Shown: positions 38,047-51,938, counted from the stretch's first letter. The stretch is DNA of 64,000 nucleotides from Epiperipatus broadwayi (GCA_028023455.1 JAQFVV010013343.1:72001-136000), one strand, 5' to 3'. Numbers and translations: made by a program. Notes: generated by a model not told the origin, from the letters alone.

Positions 38047-38405
38047 TTCTGGATAGAGATTTTAAATATTTCTCATAACCGCACTTGTTAATTTACGAGC
38101 TTGTTAGAGCTATTGGTATGCTCTCTATGTGCATTTTTGTAATTACAGGCTCATAAAAGTAATGTCATGTTATATATGACTTGCTTTATTAATTATTATA
38201 ATTTTACCTTTAAGGCTTTGGCTATGCTGAGCCTATTAGAATATGGTAGATCTGAATATACTTCAGTCCCATATAGCTATTTAAGTTAGATAGCTGGATT
38301 TAAAGACATTTTCATGTCCGAAAAATTCAGAGTTTCTTCTTAAATATACGTTTGAAATAAGTGCTGGTTTTTGAGTTGATATTTTAGGTCTAGTGTCCGA
38401 ATATT

Positions 38406-38460
38406 CTAGCTCTCCACTGACGTGGGCCATAAGCCGAAACCATGGTCTGGAGATAAGAGT
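38406..38460 (+). ncRNA. Hammerhead ribozyme-like motif, array unit 5
   Basis: As unit 6 with one C deleted from stem II, leaving GGC/GCC; stems I and III intact. Confidence 0.75.
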
Positions 38461-38820
38461 GTTCTGGATAGAGATTTTAAATATTTCTCATAACGCACTT
38501 GTTAATTTACTAGCTTGTTAGAGCTATTGGTACGCTCTCTATGTGCATTTTTGTAATTACAGGCTCATAAAAGTAATGTCATGTTATATATGACTTGCTT
38601 TATTAATTATTATAATTTTACCTTTAAGGCTTTGGCTATGCTGAGCCTATTAGAATATGGTAGATCTGAATATACTTCAGTCCCATATAGCTATTTAAGT
38701 TAGATAGCTGGATTTAAAGACATTTTCATGTCCGAAAAATTCAGAGTTTCTTCTTAAATATACGTTTGAAATAAGTGCTGGTTTTTTGAGTTGATATTTT
38801 AGGTCTAGTGTCCGAATATT

Positions 38821-38875
38821 CTAGCTCTCCACTGACGTGGGCCATAAGCCCGAAACCATGGTCTGGAGATAAGAG
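38821..38875 (+). ncRNA. Hammerhead ribozyme-like motif, array unit 6 (best stems)
   Basis: Type I layout. Stem I 5' strand TCTCCA 38826-38831. Core CTGACGT 38832-38838. Stem II GGGC 38839-38842 with GCCC 38848-38851 around loop CATAA. GAAA 38852-38855. Stem III is the self-complementary ACCATGGT 38855-38862 (three pairs around a two-base loop). C17 at 38863 is the expected cleavage site. Stem I 3' strand TGGAGA 38864-38869 pairs perfectly with the 5' strand. The only departure from the conserved core is U at position 9 (38838) instead of A, which should weaken catalysis. Such tiny stem III hairpins are known from PLE and retrozyme hammerheads, which often cleave as dimers; tandem units would supply the dimer. 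Confidence 0.8.
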
Positions 38876-38974
38876 TGTTCTGGATAGAGATTTTAAATAT
38901 TTCTCATAACCGCACTTGTTAATTTACGAGCTTGTTAGAGCTATTGGTACGCTCTCTATGTGCATATATACTAT

Positions 38975-40441
38975 TTATATATACATGTGAACTTTAAATA
39001 ATACATACATTAATGTCAAGCTTTTGAGTAATTGCCAGATTTGAAGTTGAGAATAAATACTTTTATATATATATTTTATTATTAGATCTTAATATTTATT
39101 GAAACAATTAAGCATGAAATTGTAACAAAACACGAGGAGATGCATTCTCTCTTTAGTTATTGAAGAGAAGAAAAGAAAATCATTTCTTTTTAAATAACTT
39201 TTTCTTTTATAAATATTACTACTCAACATTTGGAATTAAATATTAACTCTTTCAAATTAAGATGAATCTATGGATTAAAAAACTATAAGGAAAATATTTT
39301 AATTTTCTATTAAGTCTTAAAAGGAATAGCAATATAAAGGAAAACAACATCTGTTTGAATTTTTTGGAAACTACATTATTTTAAAACTTCATTATTTTAC
39401 AGATATATATATATATTTTTTTAAATAATTACATATATATAATGTCATTATTTTACAGATATATATATATATTTTTTTAAATAATTACATATATATAAAA
39501 AAAATATTAAAATGTCGAGTGAGTAGAATAATTATTGTATTGTAAAGTTTCGAAACCACCTTACATGCTATTTTGAAATATTTCTTGTAAAGAACATCTA
39601 ATGATAATAGAAAAATGGAGAATAAGAACATCAACATTTGAAGAATATTTAATTTACATTATATCAATCAAATTATTGGAAATTATTAACAGTTTATCAA
39701 TTAAGGGTAAATTAATCATCATTATACCAATGGAATAATATACTTCGTAAAAGATCTTCATTAGGATTATGAATTACAGACATAAAAATATACTCTTAAC
39801 TCTGGAAAATTAGTTTTTCTTTATTTATTTATACATATTATAATAATACTTATATTATTTTACTATGTTTATTATTATTATTATTTTTATTTCAAATTTG
39901 GCATCATTATATTTTAATAAGAATATCTAAATTTAATATTATAAACATGAATTGAAAGTTTGATTTAATTCATCAAAATTAGATGAAATATAAAAAAATG
40001 GTTATAATTTAACAGATATTTAAAATAGGTTTATTATATGTATTATATAATTTAATAAACATGTAATGTATTTTATTAATTATAAATACATATAATATAT
40101 AAGTTATACAATTGTAAATAGTACTTATATATTAGGAATTATGAAACATATAAATAAGAACTGTAAATAAATTAATAAATTATATAAATTATTAATTTTT
40201 GAATCTAGATATTTTTTTTATATATCTGTTAATTTCAATTATATTCTTTACTTTTGAAAGTTTATTATAGTATTGAATTTTATCATATGGTATTAGATAA
40301 GAATATTATTTATTAATATTTCAAAATGGTAAAATTCATCCCTATTTATTTATTAATATTTTATTTATCTTTTACATTATATTTTTTTATTGTTTATTAA
40401 ATATTGAATTATTAACTTGATCTCTTTGTCTAATCATTATT

Positions 40442-40476
<35 letters not shown>

Positions 40477-41078
40477 TAGTATTATAAATATCAAATGAAT
40501 ATCAATTATTAATTAATGCTTATATAAAGGCATATTAAATAATGACTTGTTTTGAAATTATCCATGAAAAGAGCTAATTGCAAATTCTCCATGAGTTTGA
40601 GTATTGTGGCATAATGGTGACTGAAAGAGGGATGAGAGATGGATGAATTAGTCTAAATTATATTAAAATTTATTGAAAAATTATTGAGCTAGCATAATAA
40701 AGATGGATGTAATCATGGACTTAGTATTTCATCGATTAATTTCTACCATTCTACCTCAAGACCCAAAGTCCGATTGTAGTGAAATGCATATCCTCTTTTT
40801 TAGGGAATTTAATCATCCCATTATATTTCACAAGCCCAATTTAGACTTTAAATATAATCGATTCTGTTATATATATGTATACACACACATACATATATAT
40901 ATATAAAACACATCTGGACATAAAAACATCGTGTACAACGCTATTCATTTCCATATTCTAATTGCTTTATCAATAATCCTAGGAAAAGAATAAATATTTA
41001 ACAGTCTTCAGTTATCCATATTATAATTTATTTCATATACAAATACAATTTCATCTTTCACAATATCTTTTCAAGATA

Positions 41079-41090
<12 letters not shown>
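38975..41090. other. A+T-rich DNA, no gene seen
   Basis: No supported coding feature. Contains a tandem duplication at 39390-39501 and an (AT)n tract at about 40448-40474. Confidence 0.5.
39390..39501. repeat. Tandem duplication, 56 bp x 2
   Basis: 'cattattttacagatatata' begins at 39390 and again at 39446; the unit includes an AT run. Copies appear identical. Confidence 0.85.
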
Positions 41091-41099
<9 letters not shown>

Positions 41100-41110
<11 letters not shown>

Positions 41111-41157
41111 TAATATTTTCACAGATATATATATACACACACTAATATTTTCACAGA
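41100..41157. repeat. Tandem duplication, 32 bp x 2
   Basis: 'acacactaatattttcacag' is repeated with period 32 and each unit includes an AT run. Confidence 0.8.
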
Positions 41158-41167
41158 TAAAAGATGT

Positions 41168-41299
<132 letters not shown>

Positions 41300-41390
41300 T
41301 GTGGGATATTCCATGTTGTGAAAAAGCTAAATGCTGATGTTTCAGTACAATATCAAGTACCTTCCTTAGAGCATCCTCTTTCTTAAATCA
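41300..41390 (+). mobile_element. Single arm of the foldback element
   Basis: 'tttgtgggatattcc', 'gtgaaaaagctaaatgctga' and 'tttcagtacaatatcaag' match the left arm and loop of 26391-26470 with few changes. The second arm is absent. Confidence 0.7.
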
Positions 41391-41572
41391 TAAGAATGCA
41401 TGTGAGATTTAAAATTGTGTTTATCATATTCAAATTTTATTGGTTGAAAAGTTTTAAAATTTATTTTCTCTACCAATAGCTTGTTCCAAATGTTGTTAAT
41501 CTTTTTTTTAATTCACACCTTTCATTTATACTCTTGGGCTATACAGATTTTTAAAAGGTCCTTTATTGTAGT

Positions 41573-42385
41573 GGCTTAATTATTAATTTATAATTGAAAA
41601 GAAACAGGACAAAAATATTAAATATTTGGATTTAATTATTACAGGAGATAACAGTATATTAAATTATAAATTAATAATTAAGCCACTCCAAAAAGGGAAT
41701 ATATAAATTGTAAATCAAAAGTACCAATGATGCATAAGATGGCAAGTTTTAGATCTTTTTTTATTCCAGAATATAAAAAAATATGTTTTTACTAAAGTGA
41801 TAAACTGAAAAATATTGAGATATTTGCCCAGGAATTGCTTGGTGTTGTTTATAAAATGGAAATGAAGATTAATAGTAAACAATGAATATCTATTACATTT
41901 ATTTCCAATCCTCCAAGTAAAATTTTTTAAGAATATATATAAGAATGTGTTTAATGTTTCATTCTATGTTCCAAACAATATTAATAAATTAGTCAATAAT
42001 TCCAAGGATGTTGTACCTATCAAGCAGAAAAGTAATGTCATATATCAAATTTCTTGTGATTGTATGCTATCATATATAGGTGAATCTAGGTGTAGTATTG
42101 AGAAGAGATTGAGGGAGCATGAATTCTTATAAAAGTGTGTAAAAAGTAAAAAAAAAAAGTGGTGATTTAATGTCTCCTTCACTTTTCTTTGTTCATGAAA
42201 AAACATGTAAATATAAATTTAAATTTGATTTTGAAAATGTGAAAATTCTTCATGAAGAGAGAAACCATGCAAAAAAAGAAATAAGGAGGCAATTTTTATA
42301 AATAGGAATAAAATGCATTTAATAAATAGACAAGATGCAAACATTAAAATACAAGATTCATGGGATTTGAATTGATGTCATTTGC
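41573..42385 (+). pseudogene. Penelope-like element, second subfamily
   Basis: From about 41605 the sequence encodes, with stops and shifts, the NIKYLDLIITGDN strand and YKLIIKPLQKGN segment before the thumb, then NIYKNVFNVSFYVPNNINKL and the nuclease NVIYQISCDCMLSYIGESRC with SIEKRLREHEF (open frame 41947-42132). Here the Arg-containing helix and the following EH are preserved. The C-terminal part (NRKMHLINRQDANIKIQ-like) is decayed and ends near 42375. At the 5' side a 25-bp inverted stub (41573-41598, 'gtggcttaattattaattta') mirrors 41660-41690, a miniature version of the head-to-head inversion of the other PLE copies. Confidence 0.7.
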
Positions 42386-42536
42386 TTCCACTTTGTTTTT
42401 TTTAATTTAATGACAGTTAAGGCAGGTTTAAAAACTTATCTGAAAGTAATTCTGCAAATTTAAAAATTGTTTATAATAGTTTTTTACCATTAAATTTATT
42501 TTTATTATAATTACAATTTTGTTTTAATTAACATAC

Positions 42537-44234
<1,698 letters not shown>

Positions 44235-44607
44235 TTTGACAAAACTATACCTAACCATTCATGTCTTATTTAATGTGCATATCATATAAACGTGAGTAAA
44301 AGGACATGGATATTAAATGTTACATTTTCTCCTCATTTATACTTAATCTATTGCTAAAATATATTGTCACTTAAAGAATTAAATGGAATTAAGTGAATAC
44401 AATAAAATAATTAACTATTTGCCTAATGGATGATTTTTCATAAATTATTATAGATTCCATGCTAAATGTAATATAGTCAATGTTAATAGGTGAAAAATTA
44501 ATGTTCATTTTGAAATTTGCAAAAATAATTTTGGAGTTATAATCTGCAGAAACCACCAGTTAATTAAAGCAGAAAAATATTATTAAAGTTTGCAGCAGAA
44601 AACGTTG

Positions 44608-44703
44608 AATTGTCATTATTAGAAAAATATATATATTGAACACTTGGCATGCTTTAATTGTCATTATTAGAAAAATATATATATTGAACACTTGGCATGC
44701 TTT
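44608..44703. repeat. Tandem duplication, 48 bp x 2
   Basis: 'aattgtcattattagaaaaa' starts at 44608 and 44656; the units look identical and include an AT run. Confidence 0.85.
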
Positions 44704-47623
44704 ATTATCAGCAAGTACATTTACCTCTCTGCTAAGAACTTTTGAATCTTCTCTTTAATTGGACCAAAGAAAAATGCCTTGTTTGTCCTGAAAGAAATAG
44801 TCCATGTCTACTAACATCTATTCATTTCACAACTATTATCATTATTTTCAAATATGTTTAAGAGAAGTTATTTATGGACTGTGCAAAGGAACTTTTATTT
44901 TTCCAGCTAAAGAATATTTAATCCTTTCATTTGTTGTTAGTATGGTAGGTAGGTAGATTAGTTTATTTGTCTTTTTTTATTTTCTTTTGCTTCAAGATTG
45001 TCTCAGAAAGTATAATATAAAAAAAATATTACACTGGATAATTGACTTCATTTGAATGCAATTATTTTTTTATGTATATGTATTCTATATGTTTATGTTA
45101 ATGGTAGAAATATTTATTTGCCAGTATGAGGCTAGCAGCTAATCTATAAGGGGTAAAAGCATAAAGAATATTTTCTTGTATTTGCACTGTCAGAGGATGA
45201 AATCTATTTAATAGTAATTATTATGCATTAAATTTAAAAGATTTATAGTTCAACATAAATTAAAATTTAGTTTCTATTTATTGATTAATATTATTTGCAT
45301 AAAAGTGTTGTTTTATCTTTGTGTTGTTAGAGGTAATAAAAATAGGCAAAACTCACTATATATATTTTGCCTCATAAGAGGTGGTCATGTGATGTTTATT
45401 GGCTTAGAGATAATAAAGTTAGTTTGATAATTATTATACATCTGATTTGAAGCACTTATAATTCATCATGAATGAGAGGTTTATTTTTGGTTTATTAATT
45501 AGTGTTGTTACCTACATATGGAATGTGATTTGAAATTATTTTGTACATTGTTATGCATGTGTGTACCTGTTTTGTGTGAATGATTTATATAATTGTTAAA
45601 TTTATAGTCATTTGACTTCTATTTCTTTAATTGGTTTCAGATGATGTGATATGCCAAAAGAAGGGGAAGAATTAGGAATTTATCTAAGAATGAATTTATT
45701 TTTTTAATGTTTAGAATGAAATGTGTTAAATAGCTATGATGAAAGAAATTGTTAAGAATATATATTATATTGTCAGGGATTGAGACTACTTTCCCTTGTT
45801 TTATTTAAATACTTGTCATGAGTGGATTATATTTTCTAGATTAAGCAATTGCATATTATGATGATTATATAATATGAAATGAAGCAGTGTATTTCCCTTG
45901 ATTTCAGTGATGAGTCTGATCCCTCACCAGTGTTGAACCTCTGAGTAAAATTAGGGTCTCACTATATTTTTGTTATGATTATTAGAGTTAAAAAAGTCCC
46001 TTTGTCCCTCATATGTCCATTGGGAATGTTTTCCCAACATATATTCATAGCTATGCATAATGTAATTTGCTAATAAAAATAGAAGGTAGGATTAATTTAT
46101 TTTATAGAACATTTAAAGTAGAGGTAATGCTAAAGTTTTTGGCTGACCTATGGCATCATTTGTATTATGATAGTTTGTCTCTTGATTTCATAAGCTAACT
46201 GAAGGGATGTAGCTGTGATAATTATATTATAACAGGTGGCATAATATAGAGCCATGCAAAAAGTACCATTGATTCTGAAAATATGGAAAAAAATTATTAC
46301 TGGATTTGTAAGTCTTGGGTAAATATTTCAGATTATATCATCTTTGTTTATTTTAAATTTTAAATCATCAAATAATCAAAATGATCCATCCTCATCTTGA
46401 ATGACTAAACAGAAAGAAAAGAAAAAAAGTGTTGCAAGTTAATAAAATTGTGCACCTGATTTATAAAGGATAGTGTGACCTCTCTAACTCATATGTTTAA
46501 ATCCATATTGCATTGTTTAATTACCCCAGTGTTGGCTTGGTTGACAGAGAATATTAGAATTAGCTAATAAAATGTATCTTTTTAAAGCAAAAGTACAAAT
46601 CAGTGTAATTTAATGTTCAATTACTCTAGTGTATTAATGAGTACTGGAAGTGGCTAATCACATGTATATGTTTAAAGTAAAATTACAAAGAAGCTTATTT
46701 TAATGTTTACGTACTTCATTGTGTGCAGTAAAAGTATAAATTGTATATTTTGTCTACTCAATGTAATAAATGTTTTATTTATTTAAAAATGTTGTTGAGT
46801 GATTCTTTTACATGCATTCATATTCTTAGTTTTCAAACACACACCTACATATCCAATATTGTATAATTGCACTATTTCATGAACTTAATAATAAATATGT
46901 TCAAATCTGATGATATTATATTCTAGATCCAAACATTATATGAAATGCCTAATCATTTGATGAACTTCTGGGGAAATTTATGTACTTAATCAATATTTAG
47001 ATAGTCATCTGAAATAAAAAGGTACTCTATTTCTTTCATTGTCTAACTACTATTCTATTAGAACAATAATCAATTTTATGTTGTTATCATCTATAATGAT
47101 AATTGATAGCTATTGTAGAGTACAAATTTGTAAATAAGTTGTGTGATAAAATCCCTGAGATATCCCATTATAGTTTCAAAATAGATATGAATTTATTCAT
47201 TTCATTTAAACTCATAATACAGTAAAAGTTAATTGGTGCCATATATTTTGTTTCATTTAATTTAAACTCATTATAACGTAAAGGTTGTTTAATCCATTTA
47301 GATGGAGGGAGGAGCTAAACTTGAACTATAACTTGTTAGTTTGAATGAATAGAACTTTAGCAATTGCAACTACTTATTTATTGCAAAAACCAGTAGATAT
47401 TTTATTCTTATTGATTTATAATATTTCCTACTGCACTTTATTTGCATTTTACATATTATAAAAATCTGTAGTCCCAACTGAGATAAGCTATATGTGGACA
47501 GTTTTCTAAGAATCTCAACAATAATTCAAAGTAGAATCATGTTATAATTTATTCCATTATCAATAGAATTGGTATCTGAGGTTTTATTCATAGAAGACAT
47601 AGGACTGGTATTGAGGTAGAGTT

Positions 47624-47650
47624 ATATATATATATATATATATATACCTC

Positions 47651-47690
<40 letters not shown>
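47624..47690. repeat. AT-rich hairpin
   Basis: 'cctcactatatata' opposite 'tatatagtgagg' with AT runs between. Confidence 0.7.
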
Positions 47691-48363
47691 GGATAGCATA
47701 ATATCACACCCACAACCAACCTAAGTCACCTGAAATAGTGGATTGTTTTTTTCTTTAATTATCATGTAAAGATCAAATAAATAATAGGCTTTGCTAGAAC
47801 ACTTTTAAAAAATATAAATGTCTAAATAGTTTAACAGTGTACTAATTGTTTATTAAGTACTGAGAATGATGAGTAATTTACAGTAAACAAACACACACAC
47901 ACGCACATAGATATATAATAAATTTTTAGTTGCAATTCAAAATAAAAAAAAATTTTAATAATAAAAGACATTAAAGAGATAGAATCCTACTGGGAAATTA
48001 AAGATGTAAACATCTAAAGAACAATAAATTAGAAAATTAACTCATGAATAGAACCATTGATAGTCATGATGTAATTATTTACATTAGTTTCCATAATAAT
48101 ATTTTCATTCAAATATATTATTAATTTATGTGTGTATTCTATTATTAAATATTTGTTTAGTTTGCATTTATTTGTGAAATATAAGTATAATTTTGAAGAC
48201 GTATTATATGATATATTTTAAATAGAATGTATATGCATGTTTACATTATAAGATGAATGACAAGAGTTTAAAGAGAAAGAAAAGAAAGCAAAAAATAAAA
48301 TTACAAAAAAAATAAATCAGATGTCACATGACTTATTTTAATAAGCTTGTATTTATAAAATGT

Positions 48364-48407
<44 letters not shown>

Positions 48408-48695
48408 AGTTTAAAAGAAGAATAAAGGAGAATTTGATGATAAATCTTCTTGATTCTGAGGCTATCAATCTTATGAAGACTTCTTTTGATATTAAGGGAA
48501 GGTTGGAGTTTGAAATGAATTATGGGAAGGTTTGTATGTTTGTATACATATATATGTTATTTCCTTTAGTTAGATTTTCACTTGAGAAGATCTATTTGTA
48601 GTAGACAAAACCATGGTTGTGTAAGGATTAGGTAAAATTTTGGATTTAATCTAGTATTGTATTGTTTTATGGTTTTGCATTTTTATTTTTGCTAT

Positions 48696-48773
48696 TATAG
48701 TGTTAGGCAGATTTGGTTATATATATATAGTGCTTATAGTGTTAGGCAGATTTGGTTATATATATATAGTGCT
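48696..48773. repeat. Tandem duplication, 39 bp x 2
   Basis: 'tatagtgttaggcagatttg' at 48696 and 48735; identical units with an AT run, at the end of the hammerhead subfamily 3 copy. Confidence 0.85.
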
Positions 48774-49070
48774 TATAAAACAGGCTCTTAAGAAGCTTTG
48801 TAGAATGCTGCGTACCTCAGATCAGTTTTTGCTACTGGCATCTTCAATGATGTGCTAGGATATTCAAATGTTAAATTAAAAATAGCAGAACAAGCCCAAC
48901 ACTTTACCTAATGTATAATTATTAAGTAGATAATCTAAAATTTTCAGACATCCATATATCTTCCAATCCAGCTATCTATCTTAAATAGCCATATGGGTCT
49001 AAACTAAGTTCTGATACACTTTTGCAATATAAAATCACCAAATCCACCTTAGCAAAAAAATTAAATTACA
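48774..49070 (-). mobile_element. Hammerhead-repeat subfamily 3, copy A
   Basis: On the minus strand it carries the block 'ctatttaagatagatagctg' (as 'cagctatctatcttaaatag' on plus) seen in all subfamilies, then the ribozyme segment and the 'aagcttcttaagagcctg' end. It faces copy B (49130-49450) across an A/T run, again an inverted pair. Confidence 0.65.
48811..48857 (-). ncRNA. Degenerate hammerhead motif (subfamily 3, copy A)
   Basis: Minus strand: TTGAAGA in place of CTGAAGA, stem II TGC-CAGTA-GCA, AAAA in place of GAAA, ACTGATC. Predicted inactive. Confidence 0.5.
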
Positions 49071-49129
49071 AAAAAAAAAAAAAACATTTGTAAATACAAC
49101 CTTATTAAATTAGTTCATGTGACTTCTGA

Positions 49130-49450
49130 CTTTTTTTTTGTAATTTTATTTTTATTATGATGGGGGTAGTGATTTTGTATTGCTAACGCTTTAGTCGTTT
49201 ATAGGCTATTTAAGTTAGATAGCTTGATTGGAAGACAGGTGGACATCTGAAAATTTTCAAATTTTCTATTTAATAATTGTAGATTACATAAAGTGCTAGG
49301 CTTGTTCTAGTAATTTAATCTAATGATTGAATATTCTAGCACTTCACTGAAGATGCCAGTAGCAGAAACCTGTCTGAGATTGGGGAGTATTCTGCAAAGC
49401 TTATTATGAGCTTGTTTTGTGAGCTCTACATATAACATTTATAAATACAA
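49130..49450 (+). mobile_element. Hammerhead-repeat subfamily 3, copy B
   Basis: 'ggctatttaagttagatagc' (49203-), 'attggaagacaggtggacat', 'gtgctaggcttgttctag', then the ribozyme at 49337-49385, 'aagcttattatgagcttg' and 'aatacaagcttattaaatta' with 'gtcatgtgacatcta' at the end. Confidence 0.7.
49337..49385 (+). ncRNA. Hammerhead ribozyme with fully conserved core
   Basis: CTGAAGA 49347-49353, stem II TGC 49354-49356 with GCA 49362-49364 around loop CAGTA, GAAA 49365-49368, stem III AC/GT (A68-C69 with G72-T73) around a CT loop, cleavage C at 49374. Stem I pairs TTCA 49343-49346 with TGAG 49375-49378 (last pair U-G). All core positions of the family consensus (CUGANGA…GAAA…UH) are present. Stems are short, so activity is more likely as a dimer or with tertiary contacts. 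Best candidate for a catalytically competent ribozyme here. Confidence 0.75.
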
Positions 49451-49970
49451 GCTTATTAAATTATGTCATGTGACATCTAACTTTTTTTTAGTTTTATTTT
49501 TTGCTATGATCACTTTGATGATTTTATATTGCTAAAGCTAATAATGTATGGTATATCTGAACTTAGTTCAGTCCCATATGTCTATTTAAATTAGTAAATT
49601 GTCTTTTGTCTTCACCAATAAAACTTGTAATTATAAATGTATGATTTTTTTTTTGCATAAGTTATTCAATCTATAATTATAAGTGAAGATTTAATATAAT
49701 GGTTTAGCACTTTCAGGATTTACTGTTCAAATCCAATATTAATATCTTGAAGAAGAAAGATTTTGTTGTGAATTGTTACTCTCTCCAAACAATGAACGAA
49801 TTAATTAATAATTCAAGATCATTTGCATACATTGAAAACAATTTGCAACTCAATCTTTATTCTTAAAGATATGAGTATGGAATTTGAATACTAGATCCAG
49901 AAAGTTCTAAGCTAGTATATTAAATCTTAATTCATAATTACAGCTTCACTAACGTAAATGGAAAAAATGT

Positions 49971-50260
49971 ATATTTGTAATTACTATTTAAGTTAGATAG
50001 CTTGATTGGAAGACATGTGGATGGCTGAAAAATTCTAATTTTTTACTTAATAGTTATCTATTAGATAAAGCGCTGGGCTTGTCCTGGTATTTTTAATCTA
50101 ATGATTAAATATCCTATCACTGCACTGATGATGCCAGTATCTTAAAATGATCTGATGTTGGGGGTATTGTATAAAGCTTGTTAATAGCTAGTTTTGTGAG
50201 CTCTTTATATATAACATTTGTAAATACAAGCACATTAAATTATGTCATGTGACATCTAAC

Positions 50261-50262
<2 letters not shown>
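49971..50262 (+). mobile_element. Hammerhead-repeat subfamily 3, copy C
   Basis: 'tatttaagttagatagcttg', 'attggaagacatgtggat', 'gcgctgggcttgtcctgg', the ribozyme remnant, 'gctagttttgtgagctcttt', 'gtcatgtgacatctaac'. Same direction as copy B, with a fragment between them (49530-49600: 'atgtatggtatatctgaact'). Confidence 0.65.
50108..50150 (+). ncRNA. Degenerate hammerhead motif (subfamily 3, copy C)
   Basis: CTGATGA at 50125-50131 is intact and stem I can form, but stem II is broken (TGC opposite TCT) and GAAA reads TAAAA. Predicted inactive. Confidence 0.5.
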
Positions 50263-50289
<27 letters not shown>

Positions 50290-50291
<2 letters not shown>

Positions 50292-51201
50292 ACCGGGTTT
50301 GATCCAATTCGCTCACACTTTTTTTGCCAATTGGTTTAGCTGGGTTTCAACCTTATTTATAATACATTATAATCTTATTTAATTATAAATATGACATGAA
50401 TGAATTGGCACTATCAAGAAAAGTGGAGAATACTATTGATAGCAAAGCTATCAATACTACCCATGATCAGACCGAGCTATGCAATGCATGCAATGCATAA
50501 CACGATCACATATCTAAATCGTGGCCCACCTTAACTGCTAGATTCAAACCGCTACTATCCAATCACTTTATTTGTTTTGAAGTAAACACTGGCCACCAGC
50601 TAGTCTAAAACTAACATGTTTAGACAGTAGGCCCATAATCCAGCACTCAAAAAATCCCTTAACAAGCTCAGTCTATTTTTAATTCAATAACAAAATGTTG
50701 TTTCACTTAAATAGTGGCAAAAGATCTGACGGACAAAATAAATTTTTTGTTTAAAAAACAATTTATTTTTAATTAACATTTATTAAACTAATTTTAAATA
50801 TTTATCAATCTTATTTAACTAATATAACACACACACAGTTTAATTCACACACTATAATATCTTATGAAAAAGTCTTAAATAATATTTGAAATACAAAATA
50901 TAATGAAATCACTATATACTAACGCATGAACACACACATTTTAAACACACATATTAATAGTTTGTCTATGTATGCTATACCATTCTTAAACTTGACTCTT
51001 GGAGCTTTATGAATGTGATGGCTACTTTAGAAATAAAAAAAATGTTATAACTAGGATTTTGAACATGGATACTTCTTGCTGTTTGCCGCTGCTAATTAAG
51101 TATTTTTAACCGGTTAGATACAAAATTTTCTGGTGGAGATTTGATGCCAATTATTCTGAGGCATTTTCTTTAAGACAATTAGATATTTAGCAGCTTCAGG
51201 T
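50290..51201. other. Possible internal part of an LTR element, no frame
   Basis: Lies on the inner side of the putative minus-strand LTR at 51202-51938. Less A+T-rich in places (50290-50620) with no coding similarity that I can recognise. Confidence 0.3.
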
Positions 51202-51938
51202 TGTTACACAGGCATCAATTTTATCAGGTAGGTTACCTGTTTTCTTCGGACTTCAAGCTGGAGAAAATCATATGTTTTCTGAGGTTTTAACACTGCTGTC
51301 TTGATAATAAACTGACTGATAGACTGTACTGAACTGTTATCTCAAATGCAACTCAAATGCAACTCAAACTCAACTCTAAGGCAACTAAGCGTCTGATAAA
51401 ATAATTGTCTATTTATACATGAGGCATGTTGTCATTCTGATATCCTCCAGCAACATTTGTTGTCGAAGTTCTTTTCATTAGTAGCTAATCCTTTGGAGAT
51501 AAGCTTTATAATCCTGTTGTTTTTTACATAGGTTATTAGTAGCCAATCACTGAACTTGTTTTATATTTTTAACTAGTAGCCATCACTGAGTGTTTTTTAA
51601 TTTTTTTAACTTTCATTTATTCTTAATATTTAATACGCATACATTTATTACATTTACAGATGCACACAGATATATAATTTGAGATCCAAATAAATAAAAG
51701 AGTTTTATGTTTTTAAACTTTTAACTTATATTTCAATTAATACTAATTAAAAAATATCTTTATTTCTTTTATAAAACTTTTAGTTTGATGTTTCTGAAGC
51801 AACCCCCCTCCCCCCTTCTGACTCATTAATTGATTGTAACTTTTTATTTCAAAAACTCTTAGACATTTAGTTTGATGTTTTCTTTTATGAAAGATTTTTA
51901 TTTTCATATTTTTTAAACAAAATTATTATGTTCCAACA
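51202..51938 (-). mobile_element. Probable LTR (solo or 5')
   Basis: On the minus strand it starts TGTTGGAACA (51938-51929) and ends TGTAACA (51208-51202). A TATA box in 'tgtataaatagaca' lies at about 51406-51419, followed by a GAGTTGAGTTTGAGTT-type leader with repeated 'caactcaaatg' on plus. This promoter architecture is typical for LTR retrotransposons. No partner LTR and no coding region were found, so it may be a solo LTR. Confidence 0.4.

Larger units (their letters stand above)
36510..38962. mobile_element. Tandem/inverted array of about 417-bp hammerhead repeats
   Basis: Three near-identical head-to-tail units in one direction (a marker G of 'aaagcaag' falls at 36523, 36940 and 37358: periods 417 and 418), then an abrupt inversion at 37643-37650, then three more units in the opposite direction to 38962. 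Copies are about 98-99% identical by eye, so the array is young. Each unit carries one hammerhead-like motif, the block 'tccagctatctaacttaaat', and the boundary block 'gctctaacaagctc'. The 12-bp sequence 'catatatactat' lies immediately outside both ends (36498-36509 and 38963-38974), consistent with insertion of the whole structure at once. No coding frame. The design fits a retrozyme or a non-autonomous PLE derivative. Confidence 0.85.
44240..48690. other. Quiet single-copy-looking DNA, no gene seen
   Basis: The longest part of the window without recognisable mobile-element sequence. I see no exon that I can defend. It contains a 48-bp tandem duplication (44608-44703), an AT hairpin (47624-47690) and an AT/GT tract (48366-48407). 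Confidence 0.4.

Noticed and set aside
36510-38962. Regular repeats that could suggest a CRISPR array or a classic satellite
   Set aside because: Units are about 417 bp and nearly identical throughout, with no repeat/spacer pattern; half are inverted and each has a ribozyme-like core. Six units between direct repeats fit an insertion better than satellite DNA.
50296-50320. 'ccgggtttgatccaa', resembling a T-arm
   Set aside because: The sequence upstream is an (AT)n tract, so no tRNA body exists; it may instead be near an LTR internal boundary.
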